From: an uncultured Tateyamaria sp. | Lineage (GTDB): Bacteria > Pseudomonadota > Alphaproteobacteria > Rhodobacterales > Rhodobacteraceae | Direction of reading: 5' to 3' | NCBI RefSeq assembly: GCF_947503415.1 | Contig: NZ_CANNDS010000002.1 | Span: forward strand, 930,001-994,000 | DNA length: 64,000 bases | Shown here: piece after piece, positions 16,272-27,722 of the stretch | How positions within the stretch are numbered: the first letter of the stretch is position 1 | Layout of the letters: every line of letters starts with the position of its first letter | Program-made: the position numbers and the translations under genes | The notes under the pieces: generated by a model | What the model was told of the DNA's origin: nothing | Database searches by the model: none | Seen by the model: only the letters and a program-made list of their open reading frames with translations

Positions 16272-17948
16272 TCAGAACAGCCCTTCGATCTGTCCTTCAT
16301 CATTCAGCATGATGTTTTCGGCCGACGGCACACGCGGCAGACCGGGCATGGTCATGATCTCTCCGCAGACCGCCACGATGAACCCGGCACCTGCTGACAG
16401 ACGCACTTCGCGCACCGGAACCGAATGGCCCGTGGGCGCACCGCGCAGGTTCGGATCGGTCGAGAAGCTGTACTGCGTCTTCGCCATGCAGACCGGCAAA
16501 TGGCCATAACCCTGCTCTTCCCACAGCTTCAGCTGATCGCGGATCTTCTGATCCATCAACGCCTCGTCCGCGCGGTAGATGCGCTTGGCGATGGTCTGGA
16601 TTTTCTCGGCCAAGGGCATCTCGTCGGGATAGATGGGCGAGAAGTTGGCCGTATCCGCATCGGCCAGCTCCGCCACTTTCGTGGCAAGGTCTGCCGACCC
16701 TTCTGACCCCAGCTCCCAATGGCGCGACAGGATGGCCTCGGCCCCATGCTCAGCCACGTAATCCTTGATCGCCTGCACTTCGGCATCGGTGTCCGTGACA
16801 AAGTGGTTGATGGCAACGACAACCGGCACGCCAAAGCTCTTCAGGTTCTCGATGTGACGGCCAAGGTTCGGGCACCCCTTCTTGACCGCATCCACATTCT
16901 CGGCCCCAAGGTCCGCCTTGGCCACGCCACCGTTCATCTTCATCGCACGCACGGTCGCCACACAGACCACAACGGACGGCGCAAGACCTGCCTTGCGGCA
17001 CTTGATGTTCATGAACTTCTCGGCACCTAGGTCCGCGCCAAAACCCGCCTCGGTTACAACGTAGTCCGCCAGTTTCAGCGCCGTGGTGGTCGCAATGACG
17101 GAGTTACAGCCATGCGCGATGTTCGCAAATGGACCGCCATGCACAAAGGCCGGGTTGTTTTCCAGCGTCTGCACAATGTTGGGCTGCATCGCATCCTTGA
17201 GCAGCACGGTCATGGCCCCATCGGCCTTGATGTCGCGCGCAAAGACAGGCGAGCGATCCCGGCGGTACGCCACGATCATGTCGCCCAGACGCTTTTGCAG
17301 GTCCTTGAGATCCTTGGCGAGGCAAAGGATCGCCATAACCTCGGACGCCACGGTGATGTCAAAGCCCGCCTCACGCGGGAAGCCGTTGGCCACACCGCCC
17401 AAGCTGGCTGTGATCTGGCGCAGGGCGCGGTCGTTCATATCGACCACACGCCGCCACACGACACGGCGGGTGTCGATCTCCAACTCGTTGCCCCAGTAGA
17501 TGTGGTTGTCGATCATCGCCGACAGCAGCGAGTGGGCGGACGTAATGGCGTGGAAGTCACCCGTGAAATGCAGGTTCATCTCTTCCATCGGCACGACCTG
17601 AGCGTAACCACCACCCGCAGCGCCGCCCTTCATGCCAAAGTTTGGACCCAAAGACGCTTCGCGGATACACACGCAGGCGTTCTTGCCGATATGGTTCAGA
17701 CCGTCGCCCAGACCCACGGTTGTTGTGGTCTTGCCCTCGCCCGCGGGGGTCGGGTTGATGGCGGTCACAAGGATCAGCTTGCCGTTGTCGCGGTCCTGCA
17801 CCGAGTTGATGAAGGACTGGCTGACCTTCGCCTTGTCGTGGCCATAGGGCAGCAGATCATCTCTGGCGATGCCCAGCTTGGCCCCGATCTCCTGGATCGG
17901 CTTCTTCTGCGCCTCGCGCGCAATTTCGATGTCGGATTTATAGGCCAT
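16272..17948 (-). CDS. fhs: Formate--tetrahydrofolate ligase
   Basis: A 558-residue enzyme that makes 10-formyl-THF from formate, ATP and THF. The P-loop-like motif [13 protein letters not shown] (67-79) and the signature [24 protein letters not shown] are intact. The ATG at 17948 is chosen because it follows GGGGAGC and gives the usual [10 protein letters not shown] start; an in-frame start 45 bases upstream lacks a ribosome-binding site. Together with folD it supports one-carbon flow from formate, which fits marine Rhodobacterales that oxidise methylated compounds. Confidence 0.97.
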   Translation of the reverse strand: MAYKSDIEIAREAQKKPIQEIGAKLGIARDDLLPYGHDKAKVSQSFINSVQDRDNGKLILVTAINPTPAGEGKTTTTVGLGDGLNHIGKNACVCIREASLGPNFGMKGGAAGGGYAQVVPMEEMNLHFTGDFHAITSAHSLLSAMIDNHIYWGNELEIDTRRVVWRRVVDMNDRALRQITASLGGVANGFPREAGFDITVASEVMAILCLAKDLKDLQKRLGDMIVAYRRDRSPVFARDIKADGAMTVLLKDAMQPNIVQTLENNPAFVHGGPFANIAHGCNSVIATTTALKLADYVVTEAGFGADLGAEKFMNIKCRKAGLAPSVVVCVATVRAMKMNGGVAKADLGAENVDAVKKGCPNLGRHIENLKSFGVPVVVAINHFVTDTDAEVQAIKDYVAEHGAEAILSRHWELGSEGSADLATKVAELADADTANFSPIYPDEMPLAEKIQTIAKRIYRADEALMDQKIRDQLKLWEEQGYGHLPVCMAKTQYSFSTDPNLRGAPTGHSVPVREVRLSAGAGFIVAVCGEIMTMPGLPRVPSAENIMLNDEGQIEGLF

Positions 17949-18114
17949 GATGCTCCCCGCAGTCCTAATGGGTACGTCTGTCGTGGCCTGCATACAGCCG
18001 CATGCCTAGGGGTCATGCGTGCGATTCCGACATTTTGGGACGTTGCAGCGGCCCAATTGCATACGGGGGTTTCATTTCGGAAACGGCGGGCAAATGTGCG
18101 AAACGTTTTGCCAT

Positions 18115-18136
18115 GGCGGATCACGATCCGCCTTAC
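18115..18136 (-). repeat. GTAAGG hairpin family, copy 3
   Basis: Read on the minus strand: GTAAGGCGGATCGTGATCCGCC, where GGCGGATC pairs with GATCCGCC. It begins seven bases after the MOSC gene stop, between that gene and fhs. It has the same GTAAGGCGGA head as the copies at 14734 and 31732. Confidence 0.65.
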
Positions 18137-18143
18137 ACTCCGC

Positions 18144-18743
18144 TCAACCCGCGCGCGCAGCCTCCAGATGCGACCACGCAGGTTGATCCGGCACGTGCAA
18201 GGTCAACACATCACCAAGCGCTAGACGCCCGCCATATTCAATCCACGCCGTCACACCACGCCGCCCCTTGGCCGCTGGCTTGTACCGCGCACCAAAGCCC
18301 TCCGCCTCTGCCTCGATCTCCCGCCCCGGGAGAACACAGGGGCGGTTTTCCATGTCGATGGCAATCCCAACACCGCTTGAAGACATCAGGCGCGACGACG
18401 GGGGCACATGGGTGAAGTCGGGAATACCCTCGATCACCAAAGACGCCCCGACCCAAGCCGGATCAATGCGCTCCAACCCCATGGCCTCGGCCGTGGCGGC
18501 CAATTCCTCGGCACTCACGATGGACAGCTGGCGCGTATTCCGGATCACCGTGCCCTCCTTGTACTGCGTCCGCACCCGCACACAGGATGGCCGTGTCGGC
18601 CCGCCGTGATCCTCACCGGGCAACCCGTCCAGCGTCACGTCGACCGATTTCGCAGGTACGGACCGCAAGCTCAGCTCCCGGCTTGGCACATGGCCCAACC
18701 ATGTGATCGTGGCGGTGAAGGACGTGGGTTTCAAAGCGGGCAT
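18144..18743 (-). CDS. MOSC-domain protein
   Basis: A 199-residue protein of the MOSC family (molybdenum-cofactor sulfurase C-terminal type). The ATG at 18743 gives MPALKPTSFTATI; longer in-frame starts run into a terminator-like hairpin. Conserved-looking stretches are LPGEDHGGPTRPSCVRV and RGVTAWIEYGGRLALGDVLTL, the latter resembling the end of a MOSC domain. The usual MOSC cysteine may be Cys at about residue 58 or in PCVLPG. The role is unknown, with sulfur transfer to or from a molybdenum cofactor as the family hypothesis. Confidence 0.75.
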   Translation of the reverse strand: MPALKPTSFTATITWLGHVPSRELSLRSVPAKSVDVTLDGLPGEDHGGPTRPSCVRVRTQYKEGTVIRNTRQLSIVSAEELAATAEAMGLERIDPAWVGASLVIEGIPDFTHVPPSSRLMSSSGVGIAIDMENRPCVLPGREIEAEAEGFGARYKPAAKGRRGVTAWIEYGGRLALGDVLTLHVPDQPAWSHLEAARAG

Positions 18744-18783
18744 AATCAGCAACCTATTCAGATTCGTGCACCGCGCACTAAAA

Positions 18784-18804
18784 GGCCCCGCACGCGGCGG
18801 GGCC
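18784..18804 (-). terminator. Rho-independent terminator after ftsH
   Basis: GGCCCCGC (18784-18791) and GCGGGGCC (18797-18804) form an 8-bp stem. On the minus strand the stem is followed by TTTTAG and preceded by an A-rich run. It lies 39 bases after the ftsH stop and ends the long minus-strand ybgC-to-ftsH region. Confidence 0.8.
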
Positions 18805-18842
18805 AATGACTTTTTGTGACGTGGGTTTCAGCAACCGGAATA

Positions 18843-20759
<1,917 letters not shown>

Positions 20760-20836
20760 GGAAAATCTCCTGATTATAGCGACACGCAGCACCCGCCGCG
20801 GCCGTTTCCTTTAAGATAGACATGCAGCGCACATGT

Positions 20837-22084
20837 TCAATGAGATAAAAGTGCGGCGAAAAAGGCGTCTTTGCCACCGTCCAGCTCGACCGTCCATTCA
20901 TCGTCCAGCCCGACGAAGGGCGCAGCCACCAACTGATCGTTGTACCAGACGGCCGGGGATGCGGCCAAAGCGGCGCGCGGCAGGCCGATGTCACGCCAGC
21001 CCTCAATGCCCGACAGCGCCTCATAGCCCAAAACGCGCACTTCCAATTCGGGGTCATCCTCCGGGCCGGTTATCAGCCAGCGGTCGTCCCACATGTCGCC
21101 CACTTCGCTGACGGTATCCTTGACAGCGTTCAATTCGCGAAAGACCCAGATCATGCCATTTTCGACGCTGACCTGACAGCCATCCAGCGTTGCCGTCTGT
21201 CCTGTCCGCACCGCGGCAATCGCCCGCGCGACGGGGTCCTTGCGGGGCGGGTAAACATGTTGCGATGTCCAGTTGAGCGTGTGCACCATCAGCCGCCGCG
21301 CCGTTTCCTGCGGCAACAGCCGGAATTTTGCCAGATCAATGGAAATGACGCCATGAATGACCTGCGCCATCTCCTGAGCCGCCAGAAAGGTTTGCCAATC
21401 CAGCGCTTCGCGGGCGCGTGACATGTGCTGAGATACCTCGACCAGCGTATCGGTCCTCAGACCCAAGGTCCCGAGGATCGTCAAAGCGTCGCGGACGCGC
21501 ACCCGCTCAAATTCGCGCGAGTCGTTGCTGGGGTCTTCGCACCAGTTGATACCCGCCGCCTGCAGGTATTGACGAAGGGCCGTGCGCTCGATCTCAAGAA
21601 ACGGGCGCACCCACGTGATGCCATGATGCACGCGGCGTGCGGCCATGGCACTCAGCCCGTCCACACCCGACCCACGGGCAAGACGCATGATGAAGGTTTC
21701 GGCCTGATCGTCGGCAGTGTGGCCCAGCGCAATGCACCCGATGCGGTTGGCATAGGCCCAGTCAGCCATGATCTCGTACCGGGCATCACGTGCGATGGCC
21801 TGCAAATTGCCCTGCCCGTCCCACCCGGTCCAGTATTCGACGTGGTGGGGCAGGTTCCAACGGGCGCACAGATCGGTGACCAGCGCGATTTCGTTCTTCG
21901 CCTCTTCGCGCAGGCCGTGATCGACGGTGATAACATGCAATTCAACGGACGCGTCACGGCAATAGTGAACAAGCGCCGCCATCAACGCGATGGAATCGCC
22001 GCCACCCGACACCGCCACGCCGATGCGTTCCGGGGGGGTCGCCCCCATCTGCGCCTCAATCGCCGCGATCAGGGGTGCAAGCAT
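20837..22084 (-). CDS. tilS: tRNA(Ile)-lysidine synthase TilS
   Basis: A 415-residue enzyme that converts C34 of the CAU-anticodon tRNA-Ile to lysidine. The N-type ATP pyrophosphatase motif SGGGDS (26-31) is at the N-terminus, followed by ITVDHGLR and GHTADDQAETFIMRLARGSG. The C-terminal region is less conserved, as usual. It starts three bases after the cpoB stop and so belongs to the Tol-Pal transcript, followed by ftsH. The tol-pal-cpoB-tilS-ftsH order is usual in Rhodobacterales. Confidence 0.94.
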   Translation of the reverse strand: MLAPLIAAIEAQMGATPPERIGVAVSGGGDSIALMAALVHYCRDASVELHVITVDHGLREEAKNEIALVTDLCARWNLPHHVEYWTGWDGQGNLQAIARDARYEIMADWAYANRIGCIALGHTADDQAETFIMRLARGSGVDGLSAMAARRVHHGITWVRPFLEIERTALRQYLQAAGINWCEDPSNDSREFERVRVRDALTILGTLGLRTDTLVEVSQHMSRAREALDWQTFLAAQEMAQVIHGVISIDLAKFRLLPQETARRLMVHTLNWTSQHVYPPRKDPVARAIAAVRTGQTATLDGCQVSVENGMIWVFRELNAVKDTVSEVGDMWDDRWLITGPEDDPELEVRVLGYEALSGIEGWRDIGLPRAALAASPAVWYNDQLVAAPFVGLDDEWTVELDGGKDAFFAALLSH

Positions 22085-22087
22085 CCC

Positions 22088-22912
22088 TCAGCTACAGCCG
22101 ATATTGCGCATCGCGCTTTGGGCATCTGCAATCTCGGGCGCGCCGGGAAACCGGGTCTCGACCTCGGCCAGGGTCAAACACGCCTCGTTGGTCTGGCCCA
22201 ATCGGCCAAGGGCCGCGCCCAGCTTGAACAAAGCCTCGGCCGCGACGGGCCCGGTCGGGGCCACGGAAAAGGCCGCCAGAAACGCCCGCGCACCTTCGCG
22301 AACGTCGCCAAGGCTTTCCAGCGCATCCCCCCGCCGCAGGTCCGCCTCTACCGAGAGGGGTCCGCCGGGATAGGTCTGATTAAAGGTCGCAAACTGGTCC
22401 GCGGCGGCGCGAAAGTCACCGGCAGCGAGCGCCTCCTGCGCCCGCTCAAAGTCTGCTGCTTCCTGTGTTGCGAGTTGTGGTGCATCGGGGGCAGGTTGCT
22501 GGACCGCGGGGGCAGTTGCCGGAGCCTCTCCGCCACCCAGCGTCGGGGTGTCCCCCAACGCGCCAATGTCGCAGCCCGCTTCCAACTCGCACAGACGGAA
22601 CTCAAGATCGCCTACGCGGTTCGTGCCATCCGTCACAACCGTATTGATGCGAAACTCCAACTGTTCGGTCTTGCCGGTCAGGCGCTGCAACTCGACCTCG
22701 ATGGCGTTCACGCGGTCAAGGATGCTCCCGCCCGCGGCACCACCAGAGACACCGCCCGTGGTCGACAACTCCCGTTTCAGGCGTTGCACCTCGGTGTTGA
22801 GAACGATCAACTCCTGCCGGATATCGGCCAAGGTCTGGTCCTGCGCAAGCACAGGACCGGTCAGCCCAAAGGCCAACACCGCCGCAACAATAAACCGTTT
22901 CCCCACAGACAT
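22088..22912 (-). CDS. cpoB: Cell division coordinator CpoB (YbgF)
   Basis: A 274-residue periplasmic protein with a signal peptide (VLAFGLTGPVLAQ), an N-terminal coiled-coil region (residues about 25-90: DIRQELIVLNTEVQRLKREL and VNAIEVELQRLTGKTEQLEF) and a C-terminal block of TPR repeats beginning at QEAADFERAQEALAAGDFRAAADQF. CpoB links Tol-Pal to peptidoglycan synthesis at the division site. An Ala/Pro-rich linker joins the two parts. It follows pal by 18 bases and precedes tilS. Confidence 0.92.
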   Translation of the reverse strand: MSVGKRFIVAAVLAFGLTGPVLAQDQTLADIRQELIVLNTEVQRLKRELSTTGGVSGGAAGGSILDRVNAIEVELQRLTGKTEQLEFRINTVVTDGTNRVGDLEFRLCELEAGCDIGALGDTPTLGGGEAPATAPAVQQPAPDAPQLATQEAADFERAQEALAAGDFRAAADQFATFNQTYPGGPLSVEADLRRGDALESLGDVREGARAFLAAFSVAPTGPVAAEALFKLGAALGRLGQTNEACLTLAEVETRFPGAPEIADAQSAMRNIGCS

Positions 22913-22930
22913 GCCCCTTGTCGTGTTTGC

Positions 22931-23449
22931 TTAGCTGGTCAAACCGCCTGCCAGTACCGTAACAGCCCGGCGGTTCTTGGCATAGCAGGCTTCTTCGCTG
23001 CATACCTCGATCGGGCGCTCCTTGCCAAAGCTGACAACCTGCAGGCGGCCGGGTTGCACACCCTGGCTCACAAGATAGGCGCGGGCCGCATCGGCGCGAC
23101 GTGCACCAAGGGCCAAGTTGTATTCGCGCGTGCCCTGCTCATCGGCATGGCCTTCGATGACGGCGGTGTAGTCGGCGTTCTGCAACAGCCACACGGCCTG
23201 ACCATCCAGTGTCGCCCGGCCTTCCGGTGACAATGTGGACTGGTCCACCGCAAACAAAACCCGGTCGCCCACAGCCTGCTGGAAATAGGCCGGGGATGCC
23301 GGATCAGATGCGCTGCCCGGCACCACGCCGCCTGCACCGTTCGCAAACGGGTCATCTGCCCCACCTGCACCACCCAAGCGGGCGGGATCGGTACATGCAG
23401 TCACACTCAATGCCGCACAGATCATCAAGATCGAAGATTTCAGTTTCAT
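22931..23449 (-). CDS. pal: Peptidoglycan-associated lipoprotein Pal
   Basis: A 172-residue outer-membrane lipoprotein with lipobox VTAC in SILMICAALSVTAC. A Gly/Asp-rich linker leads to the OmpA domain (about residues 65-165): VLFAVDQSTLSPEG, VIEGHADEQGTREYN, LGARRADAARAYL, then AKNRRAVTV. These include the Asp and Arg that bind diaminopimelate. Pal tethers the outer membrane to peptidoglycan and is moved by TolQRAB. It lies between tolB and cpoB, 88 bases after tolB. Confidence 0.95.
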   Translation of the reverse strand: MKLKSSILMICAALSVTACTDPARLGGAGGADDPFANGAGGVVPGSASDPASPAYFQQAVGDRVLFAVDQSTLSPEGRATLDGQAVWLLQNADYTAVIEGHADEQGTREYNLALGARRADAARAYLVSQGVQPGRLQVVSFGKERPIEVCSEEACYAKNRRAVTVLAGGLTS

Positions 23450-23537
23450 GGCCTCTGCCTCTCTGGTTGTCGCGCCGTCTATGCGGCGTCTTTCCGTCTG
23501 CTTATCACGTTCCTGCGCAAGAAGAAAACGCGACCGT

Positions 23538-24854
23538 TTAGCGTTGCAAGGGTCCCCAGGACGGATCAGATCCGCCTTCGGGCGTGCGCACAGGGCGCAG
23601 GTTGCGTCCCGTGATGTCTACCGAATAAAGCGTCGACCGACCGGCAGCCCCCTGCGTTTCGCGCGCAAACATGATGACGCGACCATTGGGCGACCAGGTT
23701 GGCCCCTCATCGAGGAAAGAAGCGGTCAAAAGCCGTTCTTCACTGCCATCGGTGCGCATGACACCAATATGAAAGCGTCCCTTGGATTGCTTGGTAAAGG
23801 CGATCAGATCACCACGCGGCGACCAGACCGGGGTGCCATAGCGGCCCTCTCCAAAGGAAATGCGCTGCGCTTCGCCGCCACCTGCGGGCATCACATACAG
23901 CTGCTGCGTGCCGGACCGGTCGCTTTCGAACACAATCTGCGTGCCATCGGGATTGAAGCTGGGCGCGGTTTCGATTGCGGGGGTCGACGTCAGGCGCTGG
24001 GATTGACCCGAGCCGATATTCATCGACCAGATATCCGTATTGGCCCCTTGGGTCAGGGAATAGACAACCGTCTGACCATCGGGGGCAAAGCGGGGCGCAA
24101 AGCTCATCGTGCCTTGCTGGCTTTCCAGCACGCGCCGCTGAACGCTGCCGACATCAAGGACATAGATACGCGGAAAGCCCGTCTCGTAACTGGTATACAG
24201 CACCCGGTCGCCCGTGGTCGAAAACCGAGGGGCCAACACGATGGACTCAGAGCCCGTCAGATACTGCACATTCGCCCCGTCATAATCCATGATGGCCAGA
24301 CGTTTGCGGCGCTCGGCCTTGGGTCCGGTTTCGCTCACAAACACCACGCGGCTGTCGAAATACCCGGTCTCGCCCGTGATGCGGCTATAGACGACATCGG
24401 CCATCTTGTGGGCTATGCGCCGCCAGCCATCCGTGGTGCCCGCCAATTGCAGACCATCGCCCAGTTCCGCGCCCGAAAACACGTCATAGAGGCGGAATTT
24501 CACATTGATCTGGTTGCCGTTCACGCTCACCGCACCGGCCACCAGCGCCTGCGCGTTGATCGCTTTCCAGTCCGCATATTGCACGGGGGCGGCAAAGCTG
24601 CTGACCTGGCTGATAAAGGCCGAGGACGGGATTTCCCGGAACAGGCCCGTGCCTGTCAAATCCTCGGCAACGACGCGGGCAATCCGCTGCCCCCAATCGC
24701 CCGCGCCCGCGCCCTCGGGCACGAGGTCCGGGATTGCAACGGGAAGGGGTTCGATGACCCCTTCGGTGATTTCGATCCGCAAGGGGCCGTCCTGTGCAGC
24801 CACCCATGCGGGGGCCAGACACAGAACCATCAGGCAAAGCATTCGAACCATCAT
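23538..24854 (-). CDS. tolB: Tol-Pal system beta-propeller protein TolB
   Basis: A 438-residue periplasmic protein. The start ATG at 24854 overlaps the tolA stop as ATGA. A signal peptide ([17 protein letters not shown]) leads to the N-terminal alpha/beta domain and a six-bladed beta-propeller with the repeated pattern SxxG..I.F.S.R.G, for example [16 protein letters not shown] and [16 protein letters not shown]. TolB binds Pal and TolA and is released in response to the TolQRA motor. Confidence 0.95.
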   Translation of the reverse strand: MMVRMLCLMVLCLAPAWVAAQDGPLRIEITEGVIEPLPVAIPDLVPEGAGAGDWGQRIARVVAEDLTGTGLFREIPSSAFISQVSSFAAPVQYADWKAINAQALVAGAVSVNGNQINVKFRLYDVFSGAELGDGLQLAGTTDGWRRIAHKMADVVYSRITGETGYFDSRVVFVSETGPKAERRKRLAIMDYDGANVQYLTGSESIVLAPRFSTTGDRVLYTSYETGFPRIYVLDVGSVQRRVLESQQGTMSFAPRFAPDGQTVVYSLTQGANTDIWSMNIGSGQSQRLTSTPAIETAPSFNPDGTQIVFESDRSGTQQLYVMPAGGGEAQRISFGEGRYGTPVWSPRGDLIAFTKQSKGRFHIGVMRTDGSEERLLTASFLDEGPTWSPNGRVIMFARETQGAAGRSTLYSVDITGRNLRPVRTPEGGSDPSWGPLQR

Positions 24855-25969
24855 TTGATACGCATCCTTTCGGGATTGAACGTCATCTCGATCTCCTTCC
24901 ACTGCCCGTATTTTTCGGCGGGCAGGTCATATCCATCGCGCGTGCAGCGAATGATCGCGCGGCGCGCCGCTTCAAAGGCCTGTTGCGCTGCCGTCTGTGA
25001 TCCGCCCGAGCTTGAGGCCAGCCGGATCGACGGAATCACCGGCTTGCCGTCCTGGGTCATGTCCACGGTGACAACCACGGTGGTCTGCAACGCCTCGGAC
25101 GACAGCGATCCCACATTCCAGCAATTCGACACCGCAACGCGCAACGCATCCTTTTCACCGGCCGACAGGGGTGGGCCTTGCGGCACGTTTTCTTCTTCGC
25201 CACCCAACGCCTGACGCAGCGCATCGTTCACATCTTCCGCCGTGTCGGTGGGCTCAACCGGCGTGCTTGGCGCCTCGGGCTCAGGCTCAGGCTCAGGCTC
25301 AGCCGCAGGTTCCGCCGTTTGCACAGGCGGGCTGGGTCGCCGCGCAGGCGGACGCGGTGACGACGTTGGCGCGCGGCTCGGCTCTTCGGCTTCGGTCACG
25401 ATTTCTGTCGTGGCCTCCTCGGGGGCGGTCGCGTCTTGTTCTTCCGCCTGCGTCTCAGCGGTCTCACCTTCGGTAACGGCGTCCTGTTGAACGTCATCAG
25501 GCGTGGCTTCGGGTGCCGGTGGCGCAACCGGTTCCGGCGCGACACGCTCGGACGGGCGCGGGATGGGGCGCGGCGCGACCTCGGGCACAACCACCGCCTG
25601 ATCCTGCGGCGTGGGCAAGACAGGGGCCTCGTCCACCACGTCAGGCTCGGGATCAGGCGCGGGCGGTTCCGGCACGGTTTCGGGTTCCGGCGCAGGCGTC
25701 GGTTCGGGTCGTTCCACCTCAACCGCCTCATCCGGTATGGGCGTTTCAACCGGGTCCGGCACCACTTCGGGCTCCACGGGCAAGGCCACATCCACGGACG
25801 GGTCGGGAACAGGTCCGCTGGGCAACAACGCCTCGAACGCATCGGACGAGATCACGGACACTTCCGTCACCTCGAACGGCAACGGCTCGGACTGAAAGGA
25901 CCCGCCAAACAGGATCCAGCCGATCAGGCCCGCGTGCCCGATACCCGATATGACCTGCCCGGTGTTCAA
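24851..25969 (-). CDS. tolA: Tol-Pal system protein TolA, proline/glutamate-rich
   Basis: A 372-residue inner-membrane protein that spans the periplasm. The start is a TTG at 25969, four bases after the tolR stop; no ATG gives the membrane anchor ([18 protein letters not shown]). The middle (about 50-250) is extremely rich in Pro, Glu, Ala and Val, unlike the Ala/Lys helical region of enteric TolA, and would be extended rather than coiled-coil. The C-terminal domain (about 255-372, containing [21 protein letters not shown] and the conserved AARRAII region) is the TonB/TolA-type fold. It is translationally coupled to tolB. Confidence 0.88.
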   Translation of the reverse strand: MNTGQVISGIGHAGLIGWILFGGSFQSEPLPFEVTEVSVISSDAFEALLPSGPVPDPSVDVALPVEPEVVPDPVETPIPDEAVEVERPEPTPAPEPETVPEPPAPDPEPDVVDEAPVLPTPQDQAVVVPEVAPRPIPRPSERVAPEPVAPPAPEATPDDVQQDAVTEGETAETQAEEQDATAPEEATTEIVTEAEEPSRAPTSSPRPPARRPSPPVQTAEPAAEPEPEPEPEAPSTPVEPTDTAEDVNDALRQALGGEEENVPQGPPLSAGEKDALRVAVSNCWNVGSLSSEALQTTVVVTVDMTQDGKPVIPSIRLASSSGGSQTAAQQAFEAARRAIIRCTRDGYDLPAEKYGQWKEIEMTFNPERMRIK

Positions 25970-25972
25970 GGA

Positions 25973-26443
25973 TTACCCGTCCTCGCCGTCCAGCGTTGGC
26001 CCACCGATATCCGTCACAAGGCCAATGTTGGAAAACCCACCCGCATTCAGCGCGCCCATGACCTGCATGACCTGTTCGTAAGGCACAGCGCCATCAGCCC
26101 GCAGGAAAACCTGATCACTGTCGCGCTCGGCGGCAATGGCGCGCAGGCGGACAACCAACTGGTCCCGCTCCACGGCAGTGGTCTGGATTTGCACCTCACC
26201 TTCCGCGGTGACGGTAATGGTCAACGGCTCCTCCTGCTCGGTCGGCAGCGCACCCGCCGCCGTCTCGGGAAGGTTCACCGGCACACCCACGGTCAACAAG
26301 GGGGCCGCCACCATGAAGATGATCAAAAGCACCAACATCACGTCCACAAAGGGCGTGACGTTGATCTCGGACATGGGCCGCGCCCGGCTGCGCTTGCGCC
26401 GCCGTGACCCGCCTTCGTCCTTTTGCATGACACCCGCGCCCAT
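25973..26443 (-). CDS. tolR: Tol-Pal system protein TolR
   Basis: A 156-residue ExbD/TolR protein: a short basic N-terminus (RRRKRSRARP), one membrane segment VDVMLVLLIIFMVAAPLL with the proton-conducting Asp34 in TPFVDVML, and a periplasmic domain ending with MQVMGALNAGGFSNIGLVT. The motif PMSEINVTPFVD before the segment is diagnostic. It starts three bases after the tolQ stop. TolR and TolQ form the proton-driven motor. Confidence 0.95.
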   Translation of the reverse strand: MGAGVMQKDEGGSRRRKRSRARPMSEINVTPFVDVMLVLLIIFMVAAPLLTVGVPVNLPETAAGALPTEQEEPLTITVTAEGEVQIQTTAVERDQLVVRLRAIAAERDSDQVFLRADGAVPYEQVMQVMGALNAGGFSNIGLVTDIGGPTLDGEDG

Positions 26444-26446
26444 GGC

Positions 26447-27142
26447 TCAGCCGTCCAACTGGCGGCTCAGGATGGTGGCAAACTCGTCCGAGAACGCCTC
26501 GTACCCCGCCACGATCTGATCACTGTCCGCACTCAGCTTGTTGTAGAAAATGACCGCCGGAATAGCCGCCAAAAGCCCCAGACCGGTGGCCAACAACGCC
26601 TCGGCAATGCCAGGGGCCACGACAGCCAGATTGGTATTCTGTTGCTCCGCAATCTCGATGAACGCGTTCATGATGCCAATGACGGTACCAAAAAGCCCGA
26701 TGAACGGTGCAGACGAGCCCACCGTGGCCAGCACAGTCAAACCGCCCTGCAACTTTTCGGCCTGCTTGGCAATCGCCACATCCATGGACCGATCAATCCG
26801 GGACGTCGCCCCCGCAATCAACCCGCCATCTTCGCGATGCGACCGCTGCCACTCGATCATACCGGCGGCAAAGACCTTCTCGGCCGGCCCATCCGGCTCC
26901 GGCCCGATCTGATCGAAAAGCCCATCCAAAGGCTCCCCCGACCAGAACGCCCGATCAAAGCGCTCGGCCTCGGCCCGCGCCCGCCGGTAGACCAGCAATT
27001 TCTGAATGATAATGCCCCACGCCCAGAACGATGCGACGATCAATATGATCATCACCAGTTTCACCGTAAAGGTCGCGCGCAAGAAAAGCCCCCACATCGA
27101 GAAATCAACCTCGTGCGCCAGGGCGAGCGTTTCTGCTTCCAT
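26447..27142 (-). CDS. tolQ: Tol-Pal system motor protein TolQ
   Basis: A 231-residue MotA/ExbB/TolQ-type protein with three membrane segments: LFLRATFTVKLVMIILIVASFWAWG near the N-terminus, then GLTVLATVGSSAPFIGLFGTVIGIMNAF and LLATGLGLLAAIPAVIFYN. The Thr/Ser/Pro pattern of the pore helices is intact. It is 100 bases downstream of ybgC on the same strand and probably in one transcript with it; the tol genes after it are tightly packed. Confidence 0.95.
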   Translation of the reverse strand: MEAETLALAHEVDFSMWGLFLRATFTVKLVMIILIVASFWAWGIIIQKLLVYRRARAEAERFDRAFWSGEPLDGLFDQIGPEPDGPAEKVFAAGMIEWQRSHREDGGLIAGATSRIDRSMDVAIAKQAEKLQGGLTVLATVGSSAPFIGLFGTVIGIMNAFIEIAEQQNTNLAVVAPGIAEALLATGLGLLAAIPAVIFYNKLSADSDQIVAGYEAFSDEFATILSRQLDG

Positions 27143-27242
27143 ACTGCCTGCTCTTTTGTTTGGCCGCTTGTTCGGCTCTTGTCTGGCGCAAAGAGTAAGG
27201 CAAAGCCTAGGGGAAAGCTATCACTTCGGCGTCAGAACGCCC

Positions 27243-27635
27243 TTATTTTGCGATTGCTGCGCGGATTTCCGCGGGCAAACGCATCGGTTTTCCCGTTGTG
27301 GTCATGGTGACGGCAACAACATGCGCACGGAACAGGACCTGACCGTCCCGCTGCACCTCCTGATCAAAGGTCCAGCGCACGGGGCTGGCGGCCTGATGGG
27401 TGGTCACAACGTCCAGACGGTCGGCCATGCGGGCGGGCGAGATGTAATCGGCCTCCACCCGTGTGATGACAAACACAATGCCCTTTTCACGCATCGCCAC
27501 CTGATCCAGACCGATCTCTTCAACGATGGTGGACCGGGCGCGCTCGATATAGCGCAGATAGTTCGCGTAATAGACAACACCGGCCATGTCGGTGTCTTCA
27601 TAATAAACGGTGATGGGGAAATGATGGGGGGTCAT
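27243..27635 (-). CDS. ybgC: Acyl-CoA thioesterase YbgC of the Tol-Pal operon
   Basis: A 130-residue hotdog thioesterase. The catalytic motif YYEDTDMAGVVYYANYLRYIERAR, with the active-site Asp in DTD, is at residues about 11-34. It is the first gene of the Tol-Pal cluster, as in many Proteobacteria, and hydrolyses short- or long-chain acyl-CoA; in enterics it is linked to phospholipid metabolism. The length is typical. Confidence 0.92.
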   Translation of the reverse strand: MTPHHFPITVYYEDTDMAGVVYYANYLRYIERARSTIVEEIGLDQVAMREKGIVFVITRVEADYISPARMADRLDVVTTHQAASPVRWTFDQEVQRDGQVLFRAHVVAVTMTTTGKPMRLPAEIRAAIAK

Positions 27636-27722
27636 GGATACTCAGGCATTTGGATGCGGTCATAGATCACGAGCACGGCAAATGACGCAACCCATGGCAG
27701 GGCACGGAACGCGCCCTCCCGA

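Noticed and set aside
20764..20792. TATAAT just before ftsH as a promoter
   Set aside because: It is only about 14 bases before the TTG start, so transcripts would lack a usable leader, and there is no -35 hexamer 16-18 bases upstream. More likely chance.
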